Source of the DNA: Halomonas salipaludis
GTDB lineage: Bacteria; Pseudomonadota; Gammaproteobacteria; Pseudomonadales; Halomonadaceae
Length of the DNA stretch: 64,000 bases
Direction: 5' to 3'
NCBI RefSeq assembly: GCF_002286975.1
Contig: NZ_NSKB01000008.1
Location: 1 to 64,000, forward strand
Shown: positions 10,145 to 18,285 of the stretch, one piece after another
How positions within the stretch are numbered: position 1 is the first letter of the stretch
Layout of the letters: each line of letters opens with the position of its first letter
Position numbers and translations under genes: made by a program
Notes under the pieces: generated by a model
Told to the model about the DNA's origin: nothing
The model's input: the letters and a program-made list of their open reading frames with translations, nothing else
Database searches by the model: none

Positions 10145-10938
10145 TGCTGGGCCTCCTTCATGCGATCGAGAAAGGCCTGCACCGAGCTGCGATGCTCTTG
10201 TGATGTGTAACAGATGCCCTGGGCCTTGCTGCCCTCGGCGAACACCTGGTGCTCGGACATCTCGTAGCTCTTGTTGATGACCGATTTGGTCAGCGCGATG
10301 GCCGTACGCGAGCCGCTGCTCATCTCATCCGCCATGGCCTGGGCCGAGCTCAACAGCGCATCGGCACTGCAAAGCTGATCCGCGATGCCCAATTGCAGGG
10401 CCTCTTCGGCATTTACCCGGCGACCGCTGAAGATCAGCGCCTTGGCACGCGCCAGGCCGACACGACGGGGCAGGAAGTACATGCCGCCGCCGTCCGGCAC
10501 CAGCCCACGGGCGATATAGGCCCAGGTGAAATGGGCATACTCGGATGCCACGACGAAGTCACAGGAGAGGGCCAGGTCCGCCCCCAAACCGGCCGCCGCC
10601 CCGTTCACGGCAGCCACGGTGGGAATCGGCAGATTAAGGAGCAGGCTGGCGGCGTAGTGGACGCCTTGCTGGCGCTCCCAGCCGTTGAATCCCACCGTGG
10701 CAGGGTCGGCCTCCATCCGCGTTTTCATGCCGGCAATATCACCGCCGGCACAAAAACCCTTGCCGCTCCCGGTGATGACCAAGGCGCGAATGGAGCGATC
10801 AGTGCGGATCGACAGCAGATGCGCCACCAGTTCGGCCCGCATGGCATCGCTCATGGCGTTGCGCTTGTCGGGACGGTTCAGCGTCAGCAGGGCGATTCCG
10901 TTATCGACCGTACAGTTGACCAGCTCGTTCTGGCTCAT
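10141..10938 (-). CDS. Enoyl-CoA hydratase/isomerase family protein
   Basis: A 265-residue crotonase. The CoA-binding and oxyanion loop GKGFCAGGDIAGM and the second loop around NGAAAGLGADLALSCD are clear. The position of the usual second glutamate (EFTWAYIARGLVPDGG-like region) carries H-F-T-W-A-Y-I, so the exact chemistry (hydratase, isomerase or hydrolase) cannot be read. The start at 10938 was chosen because GAGGGG lies just upstream and the domain begins there; the open frame extends further upstream but encodes no conserved sequence. A 246-base gap separates it from tctC, so a promoter may lie there. Confidence 0.87.
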   Translation of the reverse strand: MSQNELVNCTVDNGIALLTLNRPDKRNAMSDAMRAELVAHLLSIRTDRSIRALVITGSGKGFCAGGDIAGMKTRMEADPATVGFNGWERQQGVHYAASLLLNLPIPTVAAVNGAAAGLGADLALSCDFVVASEYAHFTWAYIARGLVPDGGGMYFLPRRVGLARAKALIFSGRRVNAEEALQLGIADQLCSADALLSSAQAMADEMSSGSRTAIALTKSVINKSYEMSEHQVFAEGSKAQGICYTSQEHRSSVQAFLDRMKEAQQ

Positions 10939-11184
10939 GACACACCCCTCTTGAATGACAGCCGTCATGTAGAAAAAATTATTTAAAGAATGAAGCCCAA
11001 CGGCTTTTTCTATAAACCAGGCCATTACCTGTTCGAACTTGAATTCGAAGGAGAAAAGGCCCCGCCCATGGCCGAGTGAAAATTTCGTAGCCACAGGAAA
11101 AACGGGGCATAAACAGGACACGTAATTCTTGAATAAGCCAGCGAGGCAGAGACATTAACCTTGCCGCACCGACTTATAAACTTC

Positions 11185-12183
11185 CTAATCGTCAGACTTT
11201 TCCAGTTCGCCCTTGGCGACTTCACTTATCCTTCTTGCAAACTCCGTATACTCCTCCGGCCCCATCCATGAATCGGTGACACCGGCGTTCCGTGCATACT
11301 CCTGGTAATGCTCGGAGCGCATGGCTTCATGGAATGCATCGGCGATCTGCTGCTGTGTCTCCATCGGGATGCCGGCGGGACCAAAGACGCCACGAACCTG
11401 AACCCAACCGGTATCGATGTCGACTCCTTGCTCTGCGAAGGTGGGAACGTCCGGCAGTCCTTCTAGTCTTTCATCCGCAATGACACCGACTCCTTGAATG
11501 CGGTCAGCATCAAAAAAGCTCTTTAGTGCACTGAGGTTGGAGATACCCACGTCCACGTGACCACCCATGACAGCGGCAATGATGTCGGGCGTGCCGTTAT
11601 AGGCGATCCACTCGAATTCGACATCGGCCTCATTTTCAAGCATGGAAATCGCGATATTCTGCGTAGATCCGCGTGGACCAAAGCCCCCTATGCTGACTTT
11701 CTCACTCCCATTCCCAGCCTTTTCGATCAGTTCCCCAACGCTCTCGATCCCCGTCTCACTCCTGGAGAAGACGATATGCACGTCTTCCTGCGCCGAGGCG
11801 ATCCAGGCAAAGTCATCCAGCGCGAAAACGCCGTTGAGATTGGTCAGCATCCCGGTGAAGTGGGAAAGCGTATTGATGCCCAGCGCCAGGCCGTCGGGCT
11901 TCGCACTGCGAACGCGGGACATCTGGGTAGCACCCGCACCGCCTGGCGAATTGATAACGACGATCTGCTGCCCGATCATGGGCTCCATCGTTTCAGCCAG
12001 CGTTCTGATGAAAACATCGGCCGAACCGCCCGCCTGGGTATGCATGACGAAATTGACAGTGCCTGTCGGCCAATCGCTATCGTCTGCGGCCGCAAAGCTT
12101 CCAGCAAAAGTTGCGGTCAACAACGAAGCGGCGGCAGCGCTAACAACCGTTTTAGAAAACGTGCTCTTGAAGTTATTGTTCAT
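11185..12183 (-). CDS. tctC: Tripartite tricarboxylate transporter periplasmic solute-binding protein TctC
   Basis: A 332-residue periplasmic binding protein of the Bug/TctC family. The N-terminal signal peptide (KTVVSAAAASLLTATFAGSFAAA) is followed by the family sequence WPTGTVNFVMHTQAGGSADVFIR and GGAGATQMSRV. The start is the ATG at 12183 with GAGGTG six bases upstream; an in-frame GTG further out lies inside that ribosome site and is rejected. It would deliver a carboxylate to TctAB, whose genes lie three catabolic genes downstream on the same strand. This scattered order, with acyl-CoA genes between binding protein and permease, ties the transporter to the pathway. Confidence 0.92.
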   Translation of the reverse strand: MNNNFKSTFSKTVVSAAAASLLTATFAGSFAAADDSDWPTGTVNFVMHTQAGGSADVFIRTLAETMEPMIGQQIVVINSPGGAGATQMSRVRSAKPDGLALGINTLSHFTGMLTNLNGVFALDDFAWIASAQEDVHIVFSRSETGIESVGELIEKAGNGSEKVSIGGFGPRGSTQNIAISMLENEADVEFEWIAYNGTPDIIAAVMGGHVDVGISNLSALKSFFDADRIQGVGVIADERLEGLPDVPTFAEQGVDIDTGWVQVRGVFGPAGIPMETQQQIADAFHEAMRSEHYQEYARNAGVTDSWMGPEEYTEFARRISEVAKGELEKSDD

Positions 12184-12318
12184 TTGTTTCACCTCATTGA
12201 CTTATCAATCACAAGAACCAAGCATCAACATTGACAATGCTGGCATGCCCTAAAAAACGCTTCCACCGACGATAAATTGGTGCTTGGCCAACCTTTGGTT
12301 CAGCGAATGCTAGATCGA

Positions 12319-13656
12319 CTACCCAAGCCCACCTGGCAGTTCATTGCCCCACAAGATGTTGTTCTTGATCTGTTCGAGCTCGGGTCGTGGAAGAATGCCT
12401 GTCGTCAACTCATCGTATTTCTCGATCAGCTCATCATCCGACATGGGATCTTCCGGATCCCCCTTGCGGGTCTCCTGGAAATGAATGTGCTTCTTGCCGT
12501 CATTGGTCGTCACGATGATGTTGGCCATCCGCTTCGCGGGATATTCTTTGGCGATGTCCGATCTTTCCGATACCGTCACTCTTTTCATCAGGTCGCGTAC
12601 TCGCGTATCGCTCAGCATGGCGCTTTCGAACGCCTGCAGTCTGACTTTCCCTAATACCACAAAAGCAGCAATGCAATACTGCAGACTGAACCTGGCTTCC
12701 TGATCTGAGTTCGGTGCGGGCCGATTGCACATCGAGTAGGTTGCACCATACCCCTCGATGTGGATCCTCTGGATCTGGTTAAGCGGTATGTTCTCTCTTT
12801 CTCTGAGCACCTTAAGTCCATCAAGGGCTGGAAAGATATGCCCGCAACAGCCGTGATTCTTGATCGTCATTCGCGTGATGGGTGTCCATTCACCTAGGCC
12901 ATCCAGAGCAACATCCCAGTTCCCTGTGGAGTCACTTGTCGCAGCAGCGAAGCCGTTGGGCGCATTTAGGCTATCGAGCGATGCCGTTACACCATGCGAT
13001 GCCGCCATTCCGGCCATCAGCCCAGCATCCGCCGCATGGCCGGCATGCAGCGGCTTGGCCATGCCTTCGCCTTGCAGGTTCTGTTGATGCCCGCCAGCGA
13101 AGCTGCTCGAAAGGGCAATGGCGTGGCCGATTTGCGGCTGGCTAGCGCCGAGGAGCATCGCCGTAGAGACTGCCGCGCCGATGGTGCCCACGGTGGCCGA
13201 GGTGTGCCAGTAGGTGTAGTGGCTTGGCTGTATGGCTAGTGCAATGCGGCAGCCGACTTCGTAGCCACCGATAATGGCTCGATGAAGCCTGTCCCGAGAC
13301 GCACTAACGTCCTGTGCAATGGCTAGCGCCGCTGCAATGGTCGAACTACCTGGATGGTAACCACCGTCCTTGAAGATATCGTCGAACTCGACGGTATGGC
13401 TGGCCGTGGCGTTCAACAAGGCGGCATACCTTGGCGTGCCTTCGAGCCCATCCACATAGCACATGGCCTTGCCAGTACCACGGGTAGTCGAAAAGGCCTC
13501 GGATAACAGAGTTGCCGGGGCATGACGCGTACCAGGCAGCGTAGTAGCGAACCAGTCCAGCAACGCCCTGCGTGTCGCCCAGTCGACCTCTGGCGTCAGC
13601 GGCCGGTGCTGCCAGTCGTTAGCGACTTGCGCTAAGCGCTCGATAGGATTCTTCAT
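12319..13656 (-). CDS. MmgE/PrpD family protein
   Basis: A 445-residue member of the MmgE/PrpD family, whose best known members are 2-methylcitrate dehydratase (PrpD) and cis-aconitate decarboxylase; many members act on other tricarboxylates. The all-helical N-terminal domain contains the usual VDGLEGTPRYAALLNATASHTVEFDD and FKDGGYHPGSSTIAAALA, and the later G-NHGCCGHIFPALDGL motif matches the family's KxYPCC-like position. Its start overlaps the CoA-transferase stop by four bases (ATGA), so the two are translationally coupled. Context suggests dehydration or decarboxylation of a branched or unsaturated polycarboxylate. Substrate unknown. Confidence 0.9.
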   Translation of the reverse strand: MKNPIERLAQVANDWQHRPLTPEVDWATRRALLDWFATTLPGTRHAPATLLSEAFSTTRGTGKAMCYVDGLEGTPRYAALLNATASHTVEFDDIFKDGGYHPGSSTIAAALAIAQDVSASRDRLHRAIIGGYEVGCRIALAIQPSHYTYWHTSATVGTIGAAVSTAMLLGASQPQIGHAIALSSSFAGGHQQNLQGEGMAKPLHAGHAADAGLMAGMAASHGVTASLDSLNAPNGFAAATSDSTGNWDVALDGLGEWTPITRMTIKNHGCCGHIFPALDGLKVLRERENIPLNQIQRIHIEGYGATYSMCNRPAPNSDQEARFSLQYCIAAFVVLGKVRLQAFESAMLSDTRVRDLMKRVTVSERSDIAKEYPAKRMANIIVTTNDGKKHIHFQETRKGDPEDPMSDDELIEKYDELTTGILPRPELEQIKNNILWGNELPGGLG

Positions 13657-14888
13657 CGAGTTCCCCTGCGATCTGTCTGAACCGACGACGTGGGATACCC
13701 GATCACACCCGCCGCTTCCAATGCCCCCAGATCGCTCATTGAATAACCCAGGCTGGCGAGCAGTTCGACCGTCTGGGCGCCGACCTTCTGCGGTGGAGAT
13801 GTGATACGCCGCTCGCCTGAGGACATCGTAAACGCCGAGATCGGCACGACCAGCTCACGCTCGTCGTTCTCCTCGATGGGTTGGCTGTGCAACATGCCTC
13901 TCGCGCCGACGTGAGGGTCGGCCAGGGTTTCTTCCAGACGCCTGATCCTCGCCGCCGGGATGCGCCGCTTCTGCAGGAACGTCTCCCAGTAATCCGCCGT
14001 CATGGTGCTGATGATTTCTGCAATGACCTTGGCTTCTTCCTCATGGCTATCGAGGCGCTGGTTGTTGTTCTCCTTGATCATGTCCTCCCGCCCCAGCGCC
14101 GTCCACAGGCGTTTTTGCTGGGTCAGATTGGAGGCAGCGATCATCAAGGGCTCATCGGAGGCCTGGTAGCACCCGATGGTGGCAAACGGAAACGTGTTGC
14201 CCTTTGGCTCCGGCTTTTTGCCGTTCCACAGTAGCGCGGTCAAATAGGGGCTTGTCAGCATCAAGGCCGTATCCAGCATCGACACATCGACGAACTGCCC
14301 CTTTCCCCCATTACGCTCGCGCTGAAAAAGCGCCGTCGTGATAGCAAAAGCCGCCGTCGTACCCGTGGCATAGTCGACGACCGGTGCACCGCTCTTGAGC
14401 GGTCCCGTCTGACGGTCTCCCGTCATTGCCATCATGCCTGAGAAGGCCTGAATCACATTATCGTAGGCCGTGAGCTCTCGGCGCGGCCCTGAGGAGCCAA
14501 AGGCAGAGATGGAACAGTAGATCAACGCTGGGTTGATGGCTGCCAGATCTTCATAGCCCAGCCCAAGCTGCTCCATGGCGCCCGGACGATAGTTTTCGAC
14601 GAACACATCGGCCGTTGCCAACAGCTTCTTCATGATCTCTTGCCCTTCGGGTTTCTTTAAATCGATAGCGACGGCTTTTTTATTGCTGGCCTGAGACATA
14701 AAGGCGGTTCCCATACCCGCATCGTTCATCCCCCTATCAGCCCCCTGGAGACGCGCCTGATCCGGATCATCGGGAGACTCTACCTTGATGACGTCCGCCC
14801 CCAGAACGGCCACTTGATAAGTAGCAAAAGGACCCGCCAACACATGAGTAGCATCAATGATACGGATATTCTGAAATGGCGGATTCAT
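13653..14888 (-). CDS. CaiB/BaiF (family III) CoA-transferase
   Basis: A 411-residue family III CoA-transferase. The catalytic aspartate is D172 in GAPVVDYATG, and the N-terminal motif VLAGPFATYQVAVLGADVIKVE is typical. Such enzymes move CoA between acyl-CoA and a free acid, e.g. succinyl-CoA to oxalate, carnitine or itaconate. It is the first gene of the minus-strand set and is coupled to MmgE/PrpD by an ATGA overlap. The 400-base region upstream should hold the promoter. The final 30 residues are less conserved. Substrate not identifiable, but activation of the imported carboxylate is the simplest role. Confidence 0.92.
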   Translation of the reverse strand: MNPPFQNIRIIDATHVLAGPFATYQVAVLGADVIKVESPDDPDQARLQGADRGMNDAGMGTAFMSQASNKKAVAIDLKKPEGQEIMKKLLATADVFVENYRPGAMEQLGLGYEDLAAINPALIYCSISAFGSSGPRRELTAYDNVIQAFSGMMAMTGDRQTGPLKSGAPVVDYATGTTAAFAITTALFQRERNGGKGQFVDVSMLDTALMLTSPYLTALLWNGKKPEPKGNTFPFATIGCYQASDEPLMIAASNLTQQKRLWTALGREDMIKENNNQRLDSHEEEAKVIAEIISTMTADYWETFLQKRRIPAARIRRLEETLADPHVGARGMLHSQPIEENDERELVVPISAFTMSSGERRITSPPQKVGAQTVELLASLGYSMSDLGALEAAGVIGYPTSSVQTDRRGTR

Positions 14889-15290
14889 AAGCTTCCTTAT
14901 GGCATATATATTCTTTTATTATATCGAGACGACACGCCTAGTCTGCACACCGTCAACAGCCGGAAAGTGGTGGAAGGTTTTCACTATTCTGATGGTAGGG
15001 AAATCAGCAGAGACCGTGTAGTGACAATAAATCAGGCCTTGGACAACTTTATGTTTGCAGTCTTGCCAACTCAGAACACAACGAGCAGCGCCCAAGTGTC
15101 TGTATGGCGCGTTCGCTGCACGCCACCGAACGTACCCAGGCGAGCCATCCCGTCGAGCTGCAGCTAGAGTCGCAGGATGCCCCCTCGACCCAACTCATAC
15201 GCAAGACCCGCTTCCTGGGGCCGGCCACCCTGCTCGAGGAGTAGCTAACGCCAATAGGGGTTGGCTTTCGTCGGCTTCTTCATTGAGCGC
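14889..15290. other. Intergenic stretch with a probable gene remnant
   Basis: About 400 bases between the CoA-transferase start and the MarR gene stop. The first part (14889-15060) is AT-rich and probably holds the promoter for the minus-strand operon. The second half (15100-15244) has GC-rich coding-like composition; see the separate entry. Other open frames here have poor composition and no recognisable sequence. Confidence 0.5.
15104..15244 (+). pseudogene. Possible 3' remnant of a lost gene
   Basis: A 46-codon open frame ending in TAG encodes a chain including ERTQASHPVELQLESQ and IRKTRFLGPATLLEE. Codon composition is typical of this genome, and the chain reads like the end of a longer protein, perhaps a transcriptional regulator. 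There is no ribosome site and no recognisable upstream domain. I do not recognise the family; it may also be a chance open frame. Confidence 0.25.
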
Positions 15291-15767
15291 TCAAAGCGCA
15301 TTCAGATTGCGGAACATCTTGCTCAAGCACTGGTTGATGTAGACGACCTCGTCCTTGCGCAGCCCCCTAAAGGCCTTTTCCACCACCTGAGCGGTGAGCT
15401 CTCTGGCCACGGCCAGCTTGGCCTCACCGCCCTCGGTCAGCTCCACTTCCGTGACCCGGCCATCCTGGGGCGAGGGAGCGGTCTTGAGCAGCTCTGCCTC
15501 CTGCATCTTGTAGACGATCTTAGTGATGGTGGAGAGCTTGGCCACGGCATGCACGGCGATGTCCGACATGCTCAGGCGACCTTGCTCATGCAGGATCATC
15601 AGTATCCGCCACTTGGAGGAGCTCAAGCCATGAGGCTTGAGCAGCGTGTCCACATCGGCACTGTACTTGGCGTTCAGCCGGGCCACCCAGTAGAACGGGA
15701 AGTCCTGGGCCCGGTAATCATCGGACAGCGGGAAGAAGGAGGATGCCAGTTCGTCCTTATCAACCAT
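15291..15767 (-). CDS. MarR-family transcriptional regulator (candidate IacR)
   Basis: A 158-residue MarR regulator with the winged helix-turn-helix in the middle: SSSKWRILMILHEQGRLSMSDIA, then KLSTITKIVYKMQEAELLK and the wing PSPQDGRVTEVELTEGG. The start at 15767 is favoured by a GGAG site ten bases upstream and by the domain limits; an ATG at 15812 is an alternative. MarR proteins usually bind palindromes as dimers and release them on binding an aromatic ligand. Known iac clusters include a MarR-type iacR, and this is the only complete MarR gene in the window. It sits about 6 kb beyond the end of the iac unit, so the assignment is only a candidate. Confidence 0.85.
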   Translation of the reverse strand: MVDKDELASSFFPLSDDYRAQDFPFYWVARLNAKYSADVDTLLKPHGLSSSKWRILMILHEQGRLSMSDIAVHAVAKLSTITKIVYKMQEAELLKTAPSPQDGRVTEVELTEGGEAKLAVARELTAQVVEKAFRGLRKDEVVYINQCLSKMFRNLNAL

Positions 15768-15796
15768 AGGGTGGGCGCTCCAGGGCGGCAAAATAG

Positions 15797-15808
15797 TGGA
15801 ATATTCTA
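15797..15808. promoter_or_regulatory. Near-palindrome upstream of the MarR gene
   Basis: The 8-base palindrome GAATATTC with one further matching outer pair (TgGAATATTCtA) lies 30 bases upstream of the chosen MarR start. It is a reasonable autoregulatory site by position. It resembles, but does not match, the TGAAATTTCA element found farther right. Confidence 0.35.
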
Positions 15809-15871
15809 GCATATGCCCACCATAGCGAAAGCCGCGGCCTAAGGGTTGCGAACCGCGACGTTGGTCGTCAT

Positions 15872-16804
15872 CTACTCCAACCGCCGTGTCTCGGAAGGGT
15901 ATTCCCCAAACAGCTTGCAGTAGCTTGCCGAGAAGTGGCTCAAATGGCGGAACCCCATTTCATACGCCGCATCACCCACCGTGCACTCGCAAGCGGATGT
16001 GCTTGCCAGCCTCCTGCGCACCGCATTCAGCCGGATGCTACGCAGGAACTCCACCGGGCGGATGCCCACCACTCGCTGAAAGCTGTTCTGCAACGTCCGG
16101 CGACTCACCCGCAAGCGCTCGCACAGCTCGAGCACGCTGAGTGGATTGCTCGGATCGGCCAAGGCAAGCTCCTGGCTGCGCTTGACGATGTACGAACTCA
16201 CCGCGAGTTCGCTGCGTTTCTGCTCGACATGCGCCTGCAGAAAAAGATCGAGCAGCGCAGCCATCAAGGTGTCCTCGATCTCCTTCTCGAGGACGGGCGC
16301 CTCGTGCTCCCCCAGTCGCAGGAAGCCATCGAAGTTCCGGCACACCTGCCCCTTCATCTCTTTCAACAGCCGCATCGGCACGTTGATGCCCGGCATGGAG
16401 AGCAGATGAGAGAACTGGGCTGAACCCAGCTCGATCTCCGCCAAACGGATAAAGCGCTCGAGATCGACGTTCAACGACATGAACGCCATCCCCTCCGGGG
16501 CATGCAGCAGGAACTCTTCGCCATCGCGCAGCAGCAGAACGCTGTTGGAGCTTACCTTGCAGCCTTGGATGATGGGGGGCCTTCCCGTGGCAAAGGCCAT
16601 GCAGAACCGCTGCCTGGGCGCGTGTCCATGCTGGACGACGCGCTTGTCGAGCACCTCGTGAAAGACTTGAAAGCGCTCGCCCGAGACCTGGAAAAGCTCG
16701 CTCGAGAGGCGACCGGCACCGAGCTGGTCGTAGACCTGCTGCCACCCCTGTATCGCAGCCGCATGCTGCTGAGGGTCATGGAAGGAACGAACGTCGTAGC
16801 GCAT
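15872..16804 (-). CDS. AraC-family transcriptional regulator (EutR-like)
   Basis: A 310-residue regulator. The C-terminal AraC DNA-binding domain (about residues 205-308) shows both helix-turn-helix units: LSVLELCERLRVSRRTLQNSFQRVVGI and CTVGDAAYEMGFRHLSHFSASYCKLFGEYPSE. The PVEFLRSIRLNAVRRRL linker is typical of the subgroup near EutR. The N-terminal part is an effector domain of unknown ligand. The gene lies immediately downstream of the porin, aldehyde dehydrogenase and permease genes on the same strand, so it may control them. A second, related AraC protein is encoded at 53139. Confidence 0.88.
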   Translation of the reverse strand: MRYDVRSFHDPQQHAAAIQGWQQVYDQLGAGRLSSELFQVSGERFQVFHEVLDKRVVQHGHAPRQRFCMAFATGRPPIIQGCKVSSNSVLLLRDGEEFLLHAPEGMAFMSLNVDLERFIRLAEIELGSAQFSHLLSMPGINVPMRLLKEMKGQVCRNFDGFLRLGEHEAPVLEKEIEDTLMAALLDLFLQAHVEQKRSELAVSSYIVKRSQELALADPSNPLSVLELCERLRVSRRTLQNSFQRVVGIRPVEFLRSIRLNAVRRRLASTSACECTVGDAAYEMGFRHLSHFSASYCKLFGEYPSETRRLE

Positions 16805-16904
16805 ACCCCCCCCCCGGGAAACGTCGCGTCATTAGCGACTCAGCAGCATGGGTCAGCTCATGGCACCGGCCGTCTAACACAATAGAGCTACCAGAATAGA
16901 GCGA

Positions 16905-18233
16905 TCAGAAGAACGCCGCCAAGACGAGCTGGGCGTAAACGTTGGTGCCGTTGCCGCCCACCTGGGTGCCGCCCTCGGTTGCGTCCCTCTTGGGCTTGTA
17001 CAGGCCCAGCAGGGGGCTGATGACGACGTTGTCGGTCACGGCCCACTCCGCGTACAGGTCCAGTTCCCTGGCATCCAGATTCTGCATACCGCGTCCCTTC
17101 AGGGTACTGAAGTCGAAGAACAGCGCCCCCAGGGTGAGGTTCTCCCTGGGGCTGGCCCTCAAGGCGACATGGTGGACATCGTTGTTGCGTGCAAAGGGCC
17201 CCGCATAGTTGGCCGCCACTTCGCCCTGCAGCCAGGTACCCAGTTGGGGACTGCTCAGGCCAGTGAACAGCGAATCCCAGTCTTCCGAATAGCGGGTATA
17301 GCGGTACGTCAGGCTGGGCGTCCAGGGAGTATCCGCAAAGGTGTAGCCGGCCTCGGCATACCAGGCGGTTTCCGAGCCGGCCTCCTTGTCCTGCCAGGCG
17401 TATTCGAAGGCGAAGTTGGCGTTCTCGATGCCGGCGTCGCCCTCCCCACGCAGGCCGTAGACGTTCATGCCGTCACGCTGCTCGAGAAAGTCGTCGGCCC
17501 ACTCACGATTGACGTCAAGGCCATGCACCCAGGTCAGCCCGATAAGGCCTGCATCACCGGCATAGTCGAGGGTAGCGGCGGCCAGCTCGGTTTCTGCCTG
17601 GGCCAGGTTATCGGACTTGAGCCAGGCGGCCGTCCCATGCAGGCCCTGCTCCCCGCCGAGGCGCAGCACCGCGGTACGGTCAAAGGCATGCCTGGCCGCC
17701 AGGTAATAGGCGCCGCCACGATCCAGGGCACCATCGGCCGGCCCCCTGCCCAGATTCAACCCATCGTCGTTGATGATGAAGCCCCTGCCAAGCTGGACGG
17801 CCTGCCGGCCAAACGAGACATCCATACCATCCGTACCCAGGGCGGGAAAGAGATCCGCGGAGCGCCATCCCAGGTAGGCGTCCTCGAGGGTGGTGCTGCG
17901 TTCCGTACCGATGCTGTTGCCGCCAGCATCGCCATCCCCCCAGGTGGCGGAGCTGACCCAGTTGAGGCCACCATACACAGTGCCGGCGCCGCCCAGCCCC
18001 TGATGGCCGTTGACGCCGTACTTGACGAAGCCCTCGCGCCAGCTGGAGCCATCCTCCCTGCCGTCGTAGTTCTTGCGGCTGTTCATCCAACCATGCACGG
18101 CCAGCAGATCGAGATTCAAGGCCCCATCGGCACTCGTTGCCAGTTCGTAGGCCTGGGCCTGACCCGCCTGCCCAATGGAAACCGTCAGCGCCAGAATCCC
18201 ACTGGCTACCCAAGTCGTCTTGAAAGCATTCAT
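16905..18233 (-). CDS. Outer-membrane porin-like beta-barrel protein
   Basis: A 442-residue secreted protein with a signal peptide (ASGILALTVSIGQAGQAQA) and alternating aromatic-rich strands throughout, ending in F-F, the usual signal for outer-membrane barrel insertion. Segments such as DMSFGRQ-like VSFGRQAVQLGRGFI and TPSLTYRYTRYSED resemble the alginate-export/OprD-type porin group. The long open frame extends upstream into the aldehyde dehydrogenase gene, but the start at 18233 is fixed by the signal peptide and by AAGGTGA upstream. It probably lets the substrate of the neighbouring dehydrogenase and permease enter the periplasm. Substrate unknown. Confidence 0.8.
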   Translation of the reverse strand: MNAFKTTWVASGILALTVSIGQAGQAQAYELATSADGALNLDLLAVHGWMNSRKNYDGREDGSSWREGFVKYGVNGHQGLGGAGTVYGGLNWVSSATWGDGDAGGNSIGTERSTTLEDAYLGWRSADLFPALGTDGMDVSFGRQAVQLGRGFIINDDGLNLGRGPADGALDRGGAYYLAARHAFDRTAVLRLGGEQGLHGTAAWLKSDNLAQAETELAAATLDYAGDAGLIGLTWVHGLDVNREWADDFLEQRDGMNVYGLRGEGDAGIENANFAFEYAWQDKEAGSETAWYAEAGYTFADTPWTPSLTYRYTRYSEDWDSLFTGLSSPQLGTWLQGEVAANYAGPFARNNDVHHVALRASPRENLTLGALFFDFSTLKGRGMQNLDARELDLYAEWAVTDNVVISPLLGLYKPKRDATEGGTQVGGNGTNVYAQLVLAAFF

Positions 18234-18285
18234 CTTGTCACCTTGATGGTCTTGTTGTTGTTGGCCCATTTGATGGATGAGCCAC

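Noticed and set aside
7883-10210. A 775-codon open frame on the plus strand
   Set aside because: It is antisense to the acyl-CoA synthetase and FadB-like genes, which have clear motifs; the translation is His/Gln/Arg-rich low-complexity text typical of antisense frames in high-GC DNA.
11077-11086. TGAAAATTTC as a possible fourth operator
   Set aside because: It lacks the palindrome of the three sites by one inserted A and lacks the flanking TCACA block.
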